DNA of 64,000 nt from Actinomycetes bacterium (GTDB taxonomy: Bacteria > Actinomycetota > Acidimicrobiia > Acidimicrobiales > Ilumatobacteraceae): positions 62,001-126,000 of the forward strand of contig JANXUF010000119.1 of the NCBI GenBank assembly GCA_025356335.1. Reading direction: 5' to 3'. The notes under the pieces were generated by a model. That model did not search any database and had not been told where the DNA came from. It worked only from the letters and a program-made list of their open reading frames with translations. Positions 8,089 to 17,700 of this stretch are shown here, piece by piece; position 1 is the first letter of the stretch, and each line of letters opens with the position of its first letter. The position numbers and the translations under genes were made by a program.

Positions 8089-8419
8089 CGATCCGACTCG
8101 TCCCGCACGCGTGCCTTGGTGACCACTCTGGCGACCGACAGACTGAGGATGTCTCAGCCGCGGCCGACGAAGATCGGTTCGTTTGAGCGTGGGAACCCGG
8201 TGAATCAAAGGCGTCGAGTCCGGTCGCTGATCGAGGGCCGGTGAAGTTCTTCGACTGACCAGGCGGCTCGGCAACGATGTCATCGGACCAGTTCGTCCGC
8301 AATAGACCGCCGACGTTCGCAAATGTTCCTCGCTGCGAAGCTCCCCTCGATACTCCCCGCCGGAATTATTGGGAGCCATTCTCACTTCAAGGCGCGGCTT
8401 GTATGTTCTGAGCTGACCA
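8089..8419. other. Left flank of the integrative element: eroded, no gene
   Basis: No convincing gene is present. The last 56 bp (8364-8419) align without gaps to 23971-24026, just inside the other end of the element, at about 68% identity. These are two diverged copies of sequence lying downstream of a tRNA-Pro gene. Confidence 0.55.
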
Positions 8420-8468
8420 TTCTTGGTCGGGAAAGGGGGACTCGAACCCCCGACCTCCTGCTCCCAAA
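8420..8468 (-). repeat. attL: fragment of tRNA-Pro 3' end
   Basis: These 49 bp are identical to 24027-24075. They include the CCA end (8424-8426), the T arm and the anticodon-side sequence up to the anticodon loop. Beyond 8468 the sequence no longer fits a tRNA, so this copy cannot be a gene. Confidence 0.9.
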
Positions 8469-8484
8469 AGAGGAGGACGCAACC

Positions 8485-8599
8485 ATCAGTGACCATCGCA
8501 CCCCTTCGCACAGCGTCGATGAGCTGGAGTTATATACGCGTTTGACCATCAGGAGCCATCAGAATTCGGCTAGACTAATCCGTGACCAAATCCGTGACC
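8485..8599. repeat. Left cluster of integrase arm-type sites (inferred)
   Basis: Three copies of ATC(C/A)GTGACC occur at 8485-8494, 8578-8587 and 8590-8599. The last two start 12 bp apart. The same decamer family, with the same 12-bp spacing, recurs just inside the right end. Clustering at both element ends and near the integrase suggests arm-type binding sites. They also lie in the promoter region of the integrase. Confidence 0.5.
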
Positions 8600-8630
8600 T
8601 TGCGTGTTGCTGACGGTCAGGAGGTTGATC

Positions 8631-9878
8631 ATGGCCAGGACCGAACGAGACAAGCCAGAGCGTCCGTACGGGCAGGGGTCGCTCCGGTTCAACAAGCAGA
8701 AGCAGCGCTGGTGTGGCACCCTCACGTTCGACGGCAAGACTCAGCGCGTGTTCTCGTCACTGCCGGGTGACACCAAGGACGCCAGGATCGACGCCAAGAA
8801 GCGCCTCGACGCCCTGCTGTTCGAACGCCAGTCCGGCATCGAGACGCCGGCGAAGGACGTCACGGTCGCCTACATGCTCGACGAGTGGCGCACCAAGGCG
8901 CTCGCCAACCGCATGGTCAACGGCCGGCCGCTGAGCCCCAAGACGCTCGAGCTCTACGACTGGGCCCTGCCGATCCTGAAGAAGGAACTCGGCCACGTCA
9001 AGCTGCGCAACCTCGATGAGGACATGATCGAAGCAGCGTTCGCCCGGCGGGTCGCCCCGAAGGTCACAGGCATGGCCAAGCGGAAGACGGGGCCGACAGG
9101 CCAGGCGACGAGACCTCTCGGCACCACCAGCCTGAAGAAGCTCAAGAGCACGCTGAGCCAGGCACTCACGTGGGCCATGGGCCGTAAGCAGAAGCTTGTC
9201 ACCGAGAACGTCGCCCGGAACGCGATCCTCCCGGCCACCGCCGCCGCTCCAAAGCAGACACGCTCGCTCACCCTGGATCAGGCCAAGGCACTGCTCGCCG
9301 CAGCCGAGGGCGACCGACTGAGCGCGCTCTGGATGACGATGCTCATGTGCGGTCTGCGCCCGGGCGAGGCGGCCGGCTTGTACTGGGAGGACGTCGATCA
9401 GCTCGCCGGCGTCATCCACGTGCGCCGCTCACTCAAGGTCATCGCCGGCCAGTCGGTCGTCACCGAGTCCGTCAAGTCGAAGGCGTCACGCCGCAGCCTC
9501 GACGCACCGAAGCCCGTGCTCGATGCCCTGGCATCCCAGTTCACCAAGCAGACCGACGAGCGCGAACTCCTCGGCAGCATTTGGGTCGGTACGCAGCCGC
9601 TCGTCTTCACAACGTCCATCGGCACGCCGCTCGACCCGTCCAAGATCCGGCGAGCGTTCAAAGCGTTGACGGAGCGCGCCGGCCTCGGTGCCGACTGGCA
9701 CCCGCATGAGCTGCGACACAGCAACGCCAGCCTTTTGTCGGCCGCCGGCGTGCCGATCGAGAAGATCAGCGACCTACTCGGTCACTCCGAGACACGGACG
9801 ACCGAGCGCACGTACCGACACGAACTCGCATCGTCGATCTCGCACGGCAAGGCAGCGATGGAGCAGCTGTTCACGTAG
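8631..9878 (+). CDS. int: Tyrosine-recombinase integrase
   Basis: The ATG at 8631 follows AGGAGG at 8619-8624 and gives 415 residues. An AP2-type arm-binding N-terminus (GSLRFNKQKQRW) is followed by a SAM-like core-binding domain and a catalytic domain. The active-site residues are visible: Arg in CGLRPGE, HELRH (H-x-x-R), His in LLGHSE and the nucleophile Tyr in ERTYRH. It integrates and, with an excisionase, excises the element at tRNA-Pro. Its position beside attL and the repeats in its upstream region are typical of tRNA-targeting integrases. Confidence 0.95.
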   Translation: MARTERDKPERPYGQGSLRFNKQKQRWCGTLTFDGKTQRVFSSLPGDTKDARIDAKKRLDALLFERQSGIETPAKDVTVAYMLDEWRTKALANRMVNGRPLSPKTLELYDWALPILKKELGHVKLRNLDEDMIEAAFARRVAPKVTGMAKRKTGPTGQATRPLGTTSLKKLKSTLSQALTWAMGRKQKLVTENVARNAILPATAAAPKQTRSLTLDQAKALLAAAEGDRLSALWMTMLMCGLRPGEAAGLYWEDVDQLAGVIHVRRSLKVIAGQSVVTESVKSKASRRSLDAPKPVLDALASQFTKQTDERELLGSIWVGTQPLVFTTSIGTPLDPSKIRRAFKALTERAGLGADWHPHELRHSNASLLSAAGVPIEKISDLLGHSETRTTERTYRHELASSISHGKAAMEQLFT

Positions 9879-10051
9879 TGTGACGTCCGTCATATTCGGG
9901 CGATTTGGCAGGATGAAACCCACCACGTACCGCGGGACCTGTTCGAAAAAAGATAGGCCAATTTGCACTCGGAAAAATTGATGAAACATGACTGACGTGA
10001 TCGACCGACCAGGCGGACGCCGAGGCAACTAATCGGCGAGAAGTTCTCCCG

Positions 10052-10666
10052 TCAAAAGGAGGGGCAGGCATCCCAGTGCCATGCTCCATCCTCGAAGCGC
10101 CAGGGCTGCTCCGTATACGGCCCAACGCCTTCACCGGTAGTCCGGTAACTTGCCCGGCCTTGCGTCCCGTCAACTTCGACGACCACATCCGTCGCCTCCA
10201 TACCGGGCGCCAAAGCCGGGCCGCCCAGCACGGCCGCACGAAACTGGCGCTCAGGCTCCGTTTTCTTGCAACGTTTTGAAACGGTGACCCAAGCCGCATC
10301 GGCGTCACCCGTCCCGAACTCCTTAGTGTACGCAGCCACCGCTGCAGCGAGGCCGGCGGTGGAGGGCTCTGATCCACCAACGGCGCCCGGAGGCGCAGGC
10401 TGTGAAGCTGCTGTGGTCGCTGGTTCCGTCGATGCTGACGATGAGTTGGTTGCTGGTGACGGGGGTGCCGCGGCGGCCGGAGCCACTGTGTCAGTGGCCG
10501 TGGTTGCCGCAACGGTCGGCGGCGACTCGGTGATTGCGGCCGTCGTCTCCACCGGAGCGCTCGACGGGACCGGCAACGTCGATACGGCTGCAGATGATGA
10601 GGTCGTGCTCGCTGCGCCGCATGCGCTGAGCAGCACGATTCCAAGTGTCAGCACCTTGCGATTCAT
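10052..10666 (-). CDS. Putative secreted lipoprotein
   Basis: The 204-residue product starts with a short basic region, a hydrophobic stretch and a lipobox (LLSAC), then GAAST. A Ser/Thr/Ala/Pro-rich linker of about 75 residues follows. A small C-terminal globular domain carries VAAYTKEFGTGDADAAW near its start and ends FEDGAWHWDACPSF. It should be lipid-anchored outside the membrane. No known family is evident. As the only gene on this strand between int and the excisionase-like genes it may be cargo, for example a surface protein altering phage or plasmid entry, but nothing shows that directly. Confidence 0.7.
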   Translation of the reverse strand: MNRKVLTLGIVLLSACGAASTTSSSAAVSTLPVPSSAPVETTAAITESPPTVAATTATDTVAPAAAAPPSPATNSSSASTEPATTAASQPAPPGAVGGSEPSTAGLAAAVAAYTKEFGTGDADAAWVTVSKRCKKTEPERQFRAAVLGGPALAPGMEATDVVVEVDGTQGRASYRTTGEGVGPYTEQPWRFEDGAWHWDACPSF

Positions 10667-10766
10667 GTTCTCTCCCCGCTCGTTGAGCCTCAGTATCTCA
10701 CGCCGAGCGATGGGCGCGAACTATGACTCTCGGCTCGAAGAGGTGGCGTGTGGTGGTTTGTGATGC

Positions 10767-11036
10767 ATGCCATCAGCATCTTCCAAAACGGTGAACCCCC
10801 GACCGAGCCGTCCTCGCGCACAGGACATTCCGGCCGAGGTCGTGTACATGTCGATTCGTCAGCTGGTGATGCGGTCGGGGCTGGGTTCGGCCACGATCGA
10901 GCGGGCGATCGCCTCTGGCAAACTGCGGTCCTCGCGGGTTGGTCGACGGCGACTGATCCGTGTCGAGGACTTCGACGCGTGGGTGAGCCCTGACGACGAA
11001 GGAATCGGGCCCGGCCTCGGCGGCGACACGGCATGA
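10767..11036 (+). CDS. Excisionase-like helix-turn-helix protein 1
   Basis: This 89-residue protein has a MerR/excisionase-type HTH: YMSIRQLVMRSGLGSATIERAIASGKL, then RRRLIRVEDFDAW. Such proteins bend DNA at att sites to favour excision, or act as small regulators. An internal ATG at 10848 would still keep the whole HTH, so the start is uncertain. It is followed closely by a second paralogue. Confidence 0.75.
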   Translation: MPSASSKTVNPRPSRPRAQDIPAEVVYMSIRQLVMRSGLGSATIERAIASGKLRSSRVGRRRLIRVEDFDAWVSPDDEGIGPGLGGDTA

Positions 11037-11091
11037 CTCGGAACGGCGATTACAGGCTGACGCTCGGGACGATGCGACGTCGGGTGCTCCT

Positions 11092-11346
11092 GTGAAACCC
11101 ATGGATATACAAGTCATCTCAGCACGAACGGACATGCCCGCCTCTCGTGCGCGGGTCGCCGATGCCCCCATAGCTCCGGCGTACGTGTCGATCGGCCAGG
11201 GCATCGTCTATTCGGGGCTCAGCCGGGCGACGCTCTATCGCGCCATCGAGAGCGGTGCGCTGCCGTCGTTCAAGGTGACCGCTGGGCGACGCCTCATCCG
11301 CATCAGCGACCTCGACCGCTTCATCACTGGCGGCGACGCCGCATGA
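11092..11346 (+). CDS. Excisionase-like helix-turn-helix protein 2
   Basis: This 84-residue paralogue of the preceding protein has an HTH at YVSIGQGIVYSGLSRATLYRA and the usual C-terminal RRLIRISDLDRFI. The two genes lie in tandem ahead of the replication gene. One may serve as recombination directionality factor and the other as transcriptional regulator, but the sequence does not say which. Confidence 0.75.
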   Translation: MKPMDIQVISARTDMPASRARVADAPIAPAYVSIGQGIVYSGLSRATLYRAIESGALPSFKVTAGRRLIRISDLDRFITGGDAA

Positions 11347-11452
11347 GGCGGAAGCGACAACAGCCGGCCCCCGAAGGGACCGGCTGTCGTAGAACGGGCT
11401 TCGCGGGCCGCCGTCAGAATACCGCAACTCGCGGTCGACGTCGGGCCTTCCA

Positions 11453-11680
11453 GTGAGCGCGTCTCGGCGGCTGCGTCGGGCTACGGCCCGTCACATGACG
11501 GCACAGGCGATTCGCCAGCAGACAAACTGCACGTGCCGTCAGCCGACGATCATGATCGTTGCGATCACCAGCTACGGCGATGTGCATTCGAAGGTGCGAC
11601 ACGACCCGTCCTGCCCGATGCGTGCCGGCGCCACGACACTGCATTTCATCGATCCGCCGGCATCGAGGTGTGGCCGGTGA
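11453..11680 (+). CDS. Small hypothetical protein overlapping the primase-helicase start
   Basis: From a GTG at 11453 (or ATG 11495) the frame encodes a 75-residue basic protein with two cysteines in TNCTC and further ones in PSCPM and SRCGR. Its TGA (11678-11680) overlaps the GTG start of the next gene as GTGA, a common sign of translational coupling. I recognise no family. A shadow frame cannot be excluded. Confidence 0.45.
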   Translation: MSASRRLRRATARHMTAQAIRQQTNCTCRQPTIMIVAITSYGDVHSKVRHDPSCPMRAGATTLHFIDPPASRCGR

Positions 11681-13599
11681 GCGCCGCTTACGAGCGCGTC
11701 GTTCAACGACTCGAGAGCCGAGGTAGCCAGGTCCGTAATCACGTGGCGAAATGTCCCGCCCACGACGATCGCAACCCAAGCTTGAGCGTGAATGAAGGCG
11801 ACGACGGCAAGGCGCTGATCACGTGTCATGCGGGTTGCTCTCGGGCCGCCGTCCTCAGCGCTCTCAACCTGTCCGACAACGATCTGTTCCCGCCGGCCGA
11901 TGTGAGCTCGCGAGATCGCGTCGTGGCCGAATACCGCTACGTAGACGAGGCCGGCCGGCTTCTGTACGAGGTGCTGCGCAAGAAGCCCAAGGGTTTCTCG
12001 CAACGCAAGCCTCGCCCAGGCGGCGGGTGGGAATACAAGACCGCCGACGTCCGCAAGGTGCTCTACCGGCTGCCCGATGTCATCGCTGCCGTCGCGGCCG
12101 GACGGCCCGTCTACGTCGTCGAAGGCGAGAAGGATGCCGACCGACTCGCCCATCTCGGCATCTGTGCCACGACCAGCCCAGGAGGCGCAGGCAAATGGTT
12201 GAAAGTGATGGACGCACCCAAGGTGCTCACTGATGGCCACGTCGTCATCGTCGCTGATGACGACGCACCAGGTTTCGCTCACGCCGGAGACGTCGCCAGG
12301 TCCTTGCGTGATGTTGCGCGCTCCGTTCAGGTCGTCAAGGCGGCCGTCGGCAAAGACATCAGCGATCACCTCGCATCCGGCCGATCGGTGGACGAAGTCG
12401 TGTTCCTCGCCGATCACCCTTTTCCGGAGTGCGCCAACAGCCTCGACGACTGGCTCAACTTGGACGTCCTTGGGTCGGGCGTTCTCGACGATGACGACGC
12501 AGTATCGGCACCCACAAACACCGAGTCATCCGACGCCGACGAGTCCGACCTCGACGAATCATGGCTACCTGTCGACCTTCGCCCGGTGCTCGCCGGCAAC
12601 TACGTCCAACCGTTACCCGACTGGTTGGTTCGCCGTGACGGCATGGCGCTGCTCTACCCCGGATCGATCAACGGACTCCACGGCGACAGCGGATCCGGCA
12701 AGGGCTGGGTCGTCTGCTTTGCCATCGCCGAGGCTGCCCGTCGCAACCGAGCGACCCTGCTCGTCGACTACGAAGACACCGCCGTATCGATCACGGCACG
12801 CCTGCTGCTGCTCAGCATGACACCCGAGGAGATTCTGCGATGGTTCGTCTACGTCCGCCCGCAAGTATCGCCGGGCCCGAGAGCCGTCGCTCATCTCTGC
12901 GAGCTCGTCGCGCAGCACGACGTGGCCCTGGTCGTCATCGACTCGATCGGTGAAGCGTTCGCCACTGAAGGACTCGACGAGAATAAGGACGTCGAGGTCG
13001 GGCCGTGGTACCGACGAGTTGCTCGGCCGCTTGCTGATACCGGCGCAGCCGTACTGCTCGTCGACCACTCGACGAAGGCAGCGGACAACCAACTCCATCC
13101 GTCCGGATCGAAGCGCAAGCGAGCAGCGATCACCGGCGCCAGCTACTTCGCCGAGGCCATCGCCCCGTTCGTCAAAGGCGAAGGCGGGCGACTGCAGCTC
13201 ACCTGCGCCAAGGACCGCCACGGCAACTACCGCCGCGGTGAAGCGGTCGGCAGCCTCGTCATGACCTACAGCGCGGGCGGGACCTGCCACCTCGACCTCT
13301 ACGAACCCGACCTATCAACAAGCAATGTCGATGGCGACGACATCAAGATGTTGATGGCCGCAAGACATGCCGTCGCGGCCGTCAGGGCGGAATTCGAGAG
13401 GGCGGGGGCCGCAGACGACGGATCGAGCGGCACACTGTCTGGGAACAGCCTTCTGGCCGCCATGAAGTTCAAGGCCAAGACGGATTTGAAACGTGCGGGC
13501 ATCGAACTTGCCATCAGCCGCGGATGTCTGTCGATCACGAATGGCCCGAGGGGCGCAAAGTTGCACACGTTTGTCAAAGACTTCGACGGCACGCAATGA
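11677..13599 (+). CDS. Primase-helicase (zinc-finger, TOPRIM and RecA-like domains)
   Basis: The 640-residue protein starts at GTG 11677. The N-terminus carries a CHC2-like primase zinc finger (CPAHDDRNPSLSV, then CHAGC). A TOPRIM region follows (VYVVEGEKDADRL around residues 147-160, then IVADDDAPG). An acidic linker leads to a RecA/AAA_25 ATPase with Walker A GDSGSGKGW near residue 342, LVDYED, and a Walker B-like ALVVIDSIGEAF. This architecture is that of plasmid, phage and satellite replication proteins, so the element can probably replicate after excision. The palindrome-rich gap downstream (13600-13875) is a candidate origin. Confidence 0.88.
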   Translation: MSAAYERVVQRLESRGSQVRNHVAKCPAHDDRNPSLSVNEGDDGKALITCHAGCSRAAVLSALNLSDNDLFPPADVSSRDRVVAEYRYVDEAGRLLYEVLRKKPKGFSQRKPRPGGGWEYKTADVRKVLYRLPDVIAAVAAGRPVYVVEGEKDADRLAHLGICATTSPGGAGKWLKVMDAPKVLTDGHVVIVADDDAPGFAHAGDVARSLRDVARSVQVVKAAVGKDISDHLASGRSVDEVVFLADHPFPECANSLDDWLNLDVLGSGVLDDDDAVSAPTNTESSDADESDLDESWLPVDLRPVLAGNYVQPLPDWLVRRDGMALLYPGSINGLHGDSGSGKGWVVCFAIAEAARRNRATLLVDYEDTAVSITARLLLLSMTPEEILRWFVYVRPQVSPGPRAVAHLCELVAQHDVALVVIDSIGEAFATEGLDENKDVEVGPWYRRVARPLADTGAAVLLVDHSTKAADNQLHPSGSKRKRAAITGASYFAEAIAPFVKGEGGRLQLTCAKDRHGNYRRGEAVGSLVMTYSAGGTCHLDLYEPDLSTSNVDGDDIKMLMAARHAVAAVRAEFERAGAADDGSSGTLSGNSLLAAMKFKAKTDLKRAGIELAISRGCLSITNGPRGAKLHTFVKDFDGTQ

Positions 13600-13875
13600 A
13601 CCTCAAATTACGACTTCGCCCCACCTCGCCCGACTTCGCCCGAGGCGAAGTGCCCCAACCCTCAACTGACCTCGCCTCCTCGCCCCCTCTCTTTACAAGG
13701 GCGAGGTGGAGGTCGAAGTGGGTGCCCAAATCCGCAACGCCTCCGAGACGTCGGGCGAGGCGAGGTCGAACACCACGAAATCACCGAACAAGTTCGCTCG
13801 CCGTAGGCGTGAGGCGCGACCGAGGGACGACCGTCACGCACGGCACCACCCCGTCGACCGTGGAACCTTTGAACC
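13600..13875. other. Palindrome-rich intergenic region, candidate replication origin
   Basis: A perfect 8-bp stem with 3-nt loop lies at 13633-13651 (ACTTCGCC/GGCGAAGT). ACCTCGCC occurs at 13623-13630 and 13669-13676, and its complement GGCGAGGT at 13700-13707 and 13759-13766. The repeated direct and inverted octamers directly downstream of the primase-helicase fit an origin or an operator cluster. The first hairpin could also terminate the primase transcript. Confidence 0.45.
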
Positions 13876-14679
13876 ATGACAACGATCGAGGAAGGACTGC
13901 AAGCGGCCGTCGACACACTGAACCAGTCCACGGAAGCTACGTACAGGACGTTCGAACGACTGGCAGGACTGAAGACTGCGCCGAGGTGCAGCGCCAAGAC
14001 GACGAAGGGCCAGCCGTGCCGTGCGCCGGCGATCCGTGGCCTGACGGTCTGTCGTGTGCATGGCGGAGCGACGAAGCGAGCGAGGGCAGCCGGCGCAGCC
14101 CGTGTCGCCGCCGGGATAGACGTTCACGCGCCGAAGGTGAGGGACATTCCGTTGCGTCGGTCGCTCGACGTCGAGTCGGCGGCACTCGAGCAGCTCGCCG
14201 AGTTGCTGCGCTTGACGACGTTCGTCTGCAATCTGATCGAGGGATACACCGCCGGCGATTTCACGGTGAATGACAGCGAGGTCGGAATCCGTGTCGCTCC
14301 GATGGTCGAGCTCATGCGAGGACTGCTCGGCGACTCGAGCCGGTGGACGCAGTCGGCGATGAAGCTGCGCCTCGAGGATCGCCGGATCCGTGTCGACGAG
14401 GAACGGGTGCGTTGGATCGTCGATGTGCTCGTCGCCGCGATCGAGCAGACGCCGATCAGCACCGACGTGCGTGCCGGGCTCGTCGAACGGGTCGCTGTCG
14501 GTCTGACCGCCGGCCGGGCACCGTCGACGAATCCTGCCGGGCTCGACGTGTGCGGGACGGAGGCGGGCCGTGCTCGCCACCGGGCCCGTGGTGAAACGGT
14601 GTGCGCCGATTGCGCTGCCGGGTACAGCCTGGCGCAGTCGGCGCGGGCCCAAGCGAAACGAGACGCATTCGGTGGCTGA
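13876..14679 (+). CDS. HGGA-motif protein, possibly terminase small-subunit-like
   Basis: The 267-residue product has an N-terminal CSAKTTKGQPCRAPAIRG segment leading to CRVHGGA. This Cys/His 'HGG' motif is common in proteins encoded beside phage or mobile-element DNA-processing genes. It ends with a second possible zinc site, CGTEAGRARH...CADC. The middle is helical. In phages such proteins are often called terminase small-subunit-like. Here no large subunit follows, which would fit a satellite that redirects a helper's packaging machinery. A general DNA-binding role is equally possible. Confidence 0.55.
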   Translation: MTTIEEGLQAAVDTLNQSTEATYRTFERLAGLKTAPRCSAKTTKGQPCRAPAIRGLTVCRVHGGATKRARAAGAARVAAGIDVHAPKVRDIPLRRSLDVESAALEQLAELLRLTTFVCNLIEGYTAGDFTVNDSEVGIRVAPMVELMRGLLGDSSRWTQSAMKLRLEDRRIRVDEERVRWIVDVLVAAIEQTPISTDVRAGLVERVAVGLTAGRAPSTNPAGLDVCGTEAGRARHRARGETVCADCAAGYSLAQSARAQAKRDAFGG

Positions 14680-14770
14680 ACTACGCGGCTTCATCGCGGT
14701 CGATCACTGAGGCGTTGCCAGGGTGGCCGAGCTCGAGCGGCACGTCGGAGAAAGCTAGGACGGCCCAGTC

Positions 14771-17700
14771 TCAGCCTGACGGATACACGCTGTGACGGCC
14801 GGCGATGCCTAGCTGGTCGAACTCCAAGGCGGGGAGTGCGTCGACAATCTCAACTGTTCGCAGTGAGACGGTCACGACCCGCTTGATCAGATCGATGATG
14901 TAGCGAGGCTCGCCACGTTCGAGACCCCACTGATTCGGATCGTTGACGATGCCGGACGCCTTGTCAGTCGAGACGTAGTAGCGGTCCATTAGCCAGCCGA
15001 TCGCCGAGCGGGTACCGACCTCGTAGCGATATGCAGACTCTGGGATTCCAGACAGCTTGAGATGGTCGTTGTAGATGAGCTGCGATGTGTCGTCGACCTT
15101 CTCGCCTGTCGCCACGTCGATCGTCTTCGGGTGCTTCATCTTGCTCGTCCCGACCAGCAGCGATTTCGGATCTGTCTCCGGGTCCACGCCCTTGACCCAG
15201 TGCTCAACGAGCGGGAAGGGAGTGACTGACTCATAGCCGATGTGCAGATCGAGCAACTCGACGCCCGCCTCGACGAAGACGTCGAACATCCCTCGATCAG
15301 CTACCAGCGGGACCCGTGTGGGCTCCTTCTTCAAACTCTCAGCGAACGTCGACAGGAAGTCCGGAGCGTTCAGTATCCCGTAGACATAGGCGAAGATCGC
15401 GTCCTCGTCTACATCGGGTCCATACCTCCCACGAAACTGGGCAAGAGCGCTGACGTTGATGTTTGACTGGGCGACGGCGCTGTCGTCAAAGAGCCCTCCG
15501 TCGGACAACTCGTATCGCCACCGTCCAAAAAAGTTGGTCGAGTCCGGACCGATGAGGTGCAGGGATGTGAGTTGGTCGACAGCGAACGCGCAGAACTCGG
15601 ACCGAGCACCACGACCGAGCGGAGTGATCCCCCTGTTCGAGGTGAACGGCTTTGGGAACATGGCGGGCATCTGACTTGTCGATCGAGCGAGCGTCCGGTC
15701 GAAGGCCAAGTTCTGTTTGAAGAATGGACGGTACGTCGACGAACGCAACATGTCTGGGGTGAGCTCGTATCGCTCGCCGCGGGCGGCCCGCTCGTAGTCG
15801 CCGTAGTTCCAGCTGAACTCCCTGTCGTCGTATTTCGCAGCCTCCCGGAACCTGTCAGATCGCGTCGAGGTCGTCTCGCCGTTGGCAGCAGGCAGCGCGT
15901 TCAATCGCTCCACCTCTGCGTTAAAGAAACGGATCGTCCGTTCCATGTTCTCCTGAAGTGATGACTTTGACGAGTTGAACGCCCACGCATCACGACTCGT
16001 TTTCACGCCAGTCGACTGCGTGATGAAAATCGAACCGGGCTCGCCGGCGAGCGGAACGAGCCGCGTGAAGTCAGCCTGGCGTTGATTGATCCAGTCGGCC
16101 GCCTCGTTCGGTGTGACGGTGTCCCATTCGTCATCGCTCAGCGACGAATCTGCGACGATGGATAACTTCGTCGAGCGATCGTGGTAATCGCCCACATCTC
16201 GATAGTGAACGACACTGCTCGTCACGGGTTCCGGCCTTCTGAGCAGGAATGTCACAGCGACAGTGTTTCGACTGCCTTGGTCAAACACATTGTCACCCTC
16301 TCTGCGGCGCTGTTCGCCACTAGTCCGGGCATTACCGCGGAGGTTGAACACCCAGACCTCATGGAACTCGTTGACGACTGTCCTCCGGATGCCAGATGCC
16401 GCTCGACCGTCGATCCAGCCGCCGTTGGTGACGAAGCCGACGACTCCGCCATTCGGCGACGAAATGAGTCGGTTCGATGCCCAGCGCATGGCGCGCACGT
16501 AGGAGTCGTAGAGCGACGTCGGGTTGCCCTCTGCCTGGGCGATGTATGTTTGGCTGATCGACCGATCGAGGTCGCGGTACTCCACCTTTGCGTTGTTGTC
16601 GCTCTGGTTCGTCTGTCCCACCTGGTAAGGCGGGTTGCCGATGATCACCCGAATGTCGAGTGCCTTCTGCCGTTCGGCGCGGTCGTTGTTGACCGGAAAG
16701 AGAACGGTGTCGAAGGTGTCGTCGCCCTCAGACATCTGAAACGTGTCGGTCAGGACGATCCCGTCGAACGGTACGTACTCAGGTGCCTTGACGATCGACT
16801 GGTACGTCGCCTCGATGTTGATCGCAGCGATGTAATATGCGAGAAGCATGTACTCGTTGGCGTGCAGCTCGGATGCGTACTTGCGGGGAAGCGCTTCGGG
16901 TGTGATGAGGCCGGTCTGCATCAAGCGGGTGATGAAAGTGCCGGTGCCACTGAACGGATCGAGGATGTGGACGCCCTCGTCGGAGAGTGTGGCGCCGAAG
17001 TGTTCCTGAAGCAGGTCGTTGACGGACCGGTTGATGAAGTCGACGACCTCGACTGGCGTGTAGACGATGCCGAGCGCCTCGGCGGTCTTGGGAAGGGCCC
17101 TCTTGAAGAACTTCTCGTACAGCTCGTTGATGACGTGCTGGCGACCTTCGGCGGAATCGATGCCACCGAGGAGCATCCGGATGTGCGTGTAGAAACCTTC
17201 GAGCGTCGCCACCTCCGTCGTCAGGTTGTGCTCGTCGAGGACGTCGAGCATGCCCTGCATCACCTTCGACACCGGGTTGCGGTGGGTGAAGTCGCCGTCG
17301 CCGAAGAGCGCCTCGAACACCGGCCGGGTGATCAGATGCTGCGACAGCATCGAGATCGAATCTTCTCGGCTGATCGAGTCGTTCAGGTTGTGCTTCAACG
17401 CCGTGTGGAACGCGGCAAACTGGCTAGCGGCTTCAGGGTTGATGTCGGGGTTGGCGAGCAGGGCTCGGATCCGTGATTCCTGCGAGGAGGCGATCTGCTG
17501 GATGTCGGCAGCCCAGTGCTCCATGTATCGGCGGTCGCCGACCTTCTCGACGATCTTGGCGTACATCGCATCGCGCCATGCACTGAGGTCCGGGATCTCC
17601 AGCTGGCCGGGCTCTGATGGCCGTTGCGTCGTCGTTCGTCCTGGTTCATCAGGGTCGGAGCCGCCGCCCATACCGATGCCGATGATGTTCACCTTCGACG

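Noticed and set aside
8424..8469. Apparent tRNA gene at the left repeat
   Set aside because: Only the CCA, T arm and anticodon-side part are present. The sequence beyond 8469 cannot form the D arm and acceptor stem, so it is the attL fragment.
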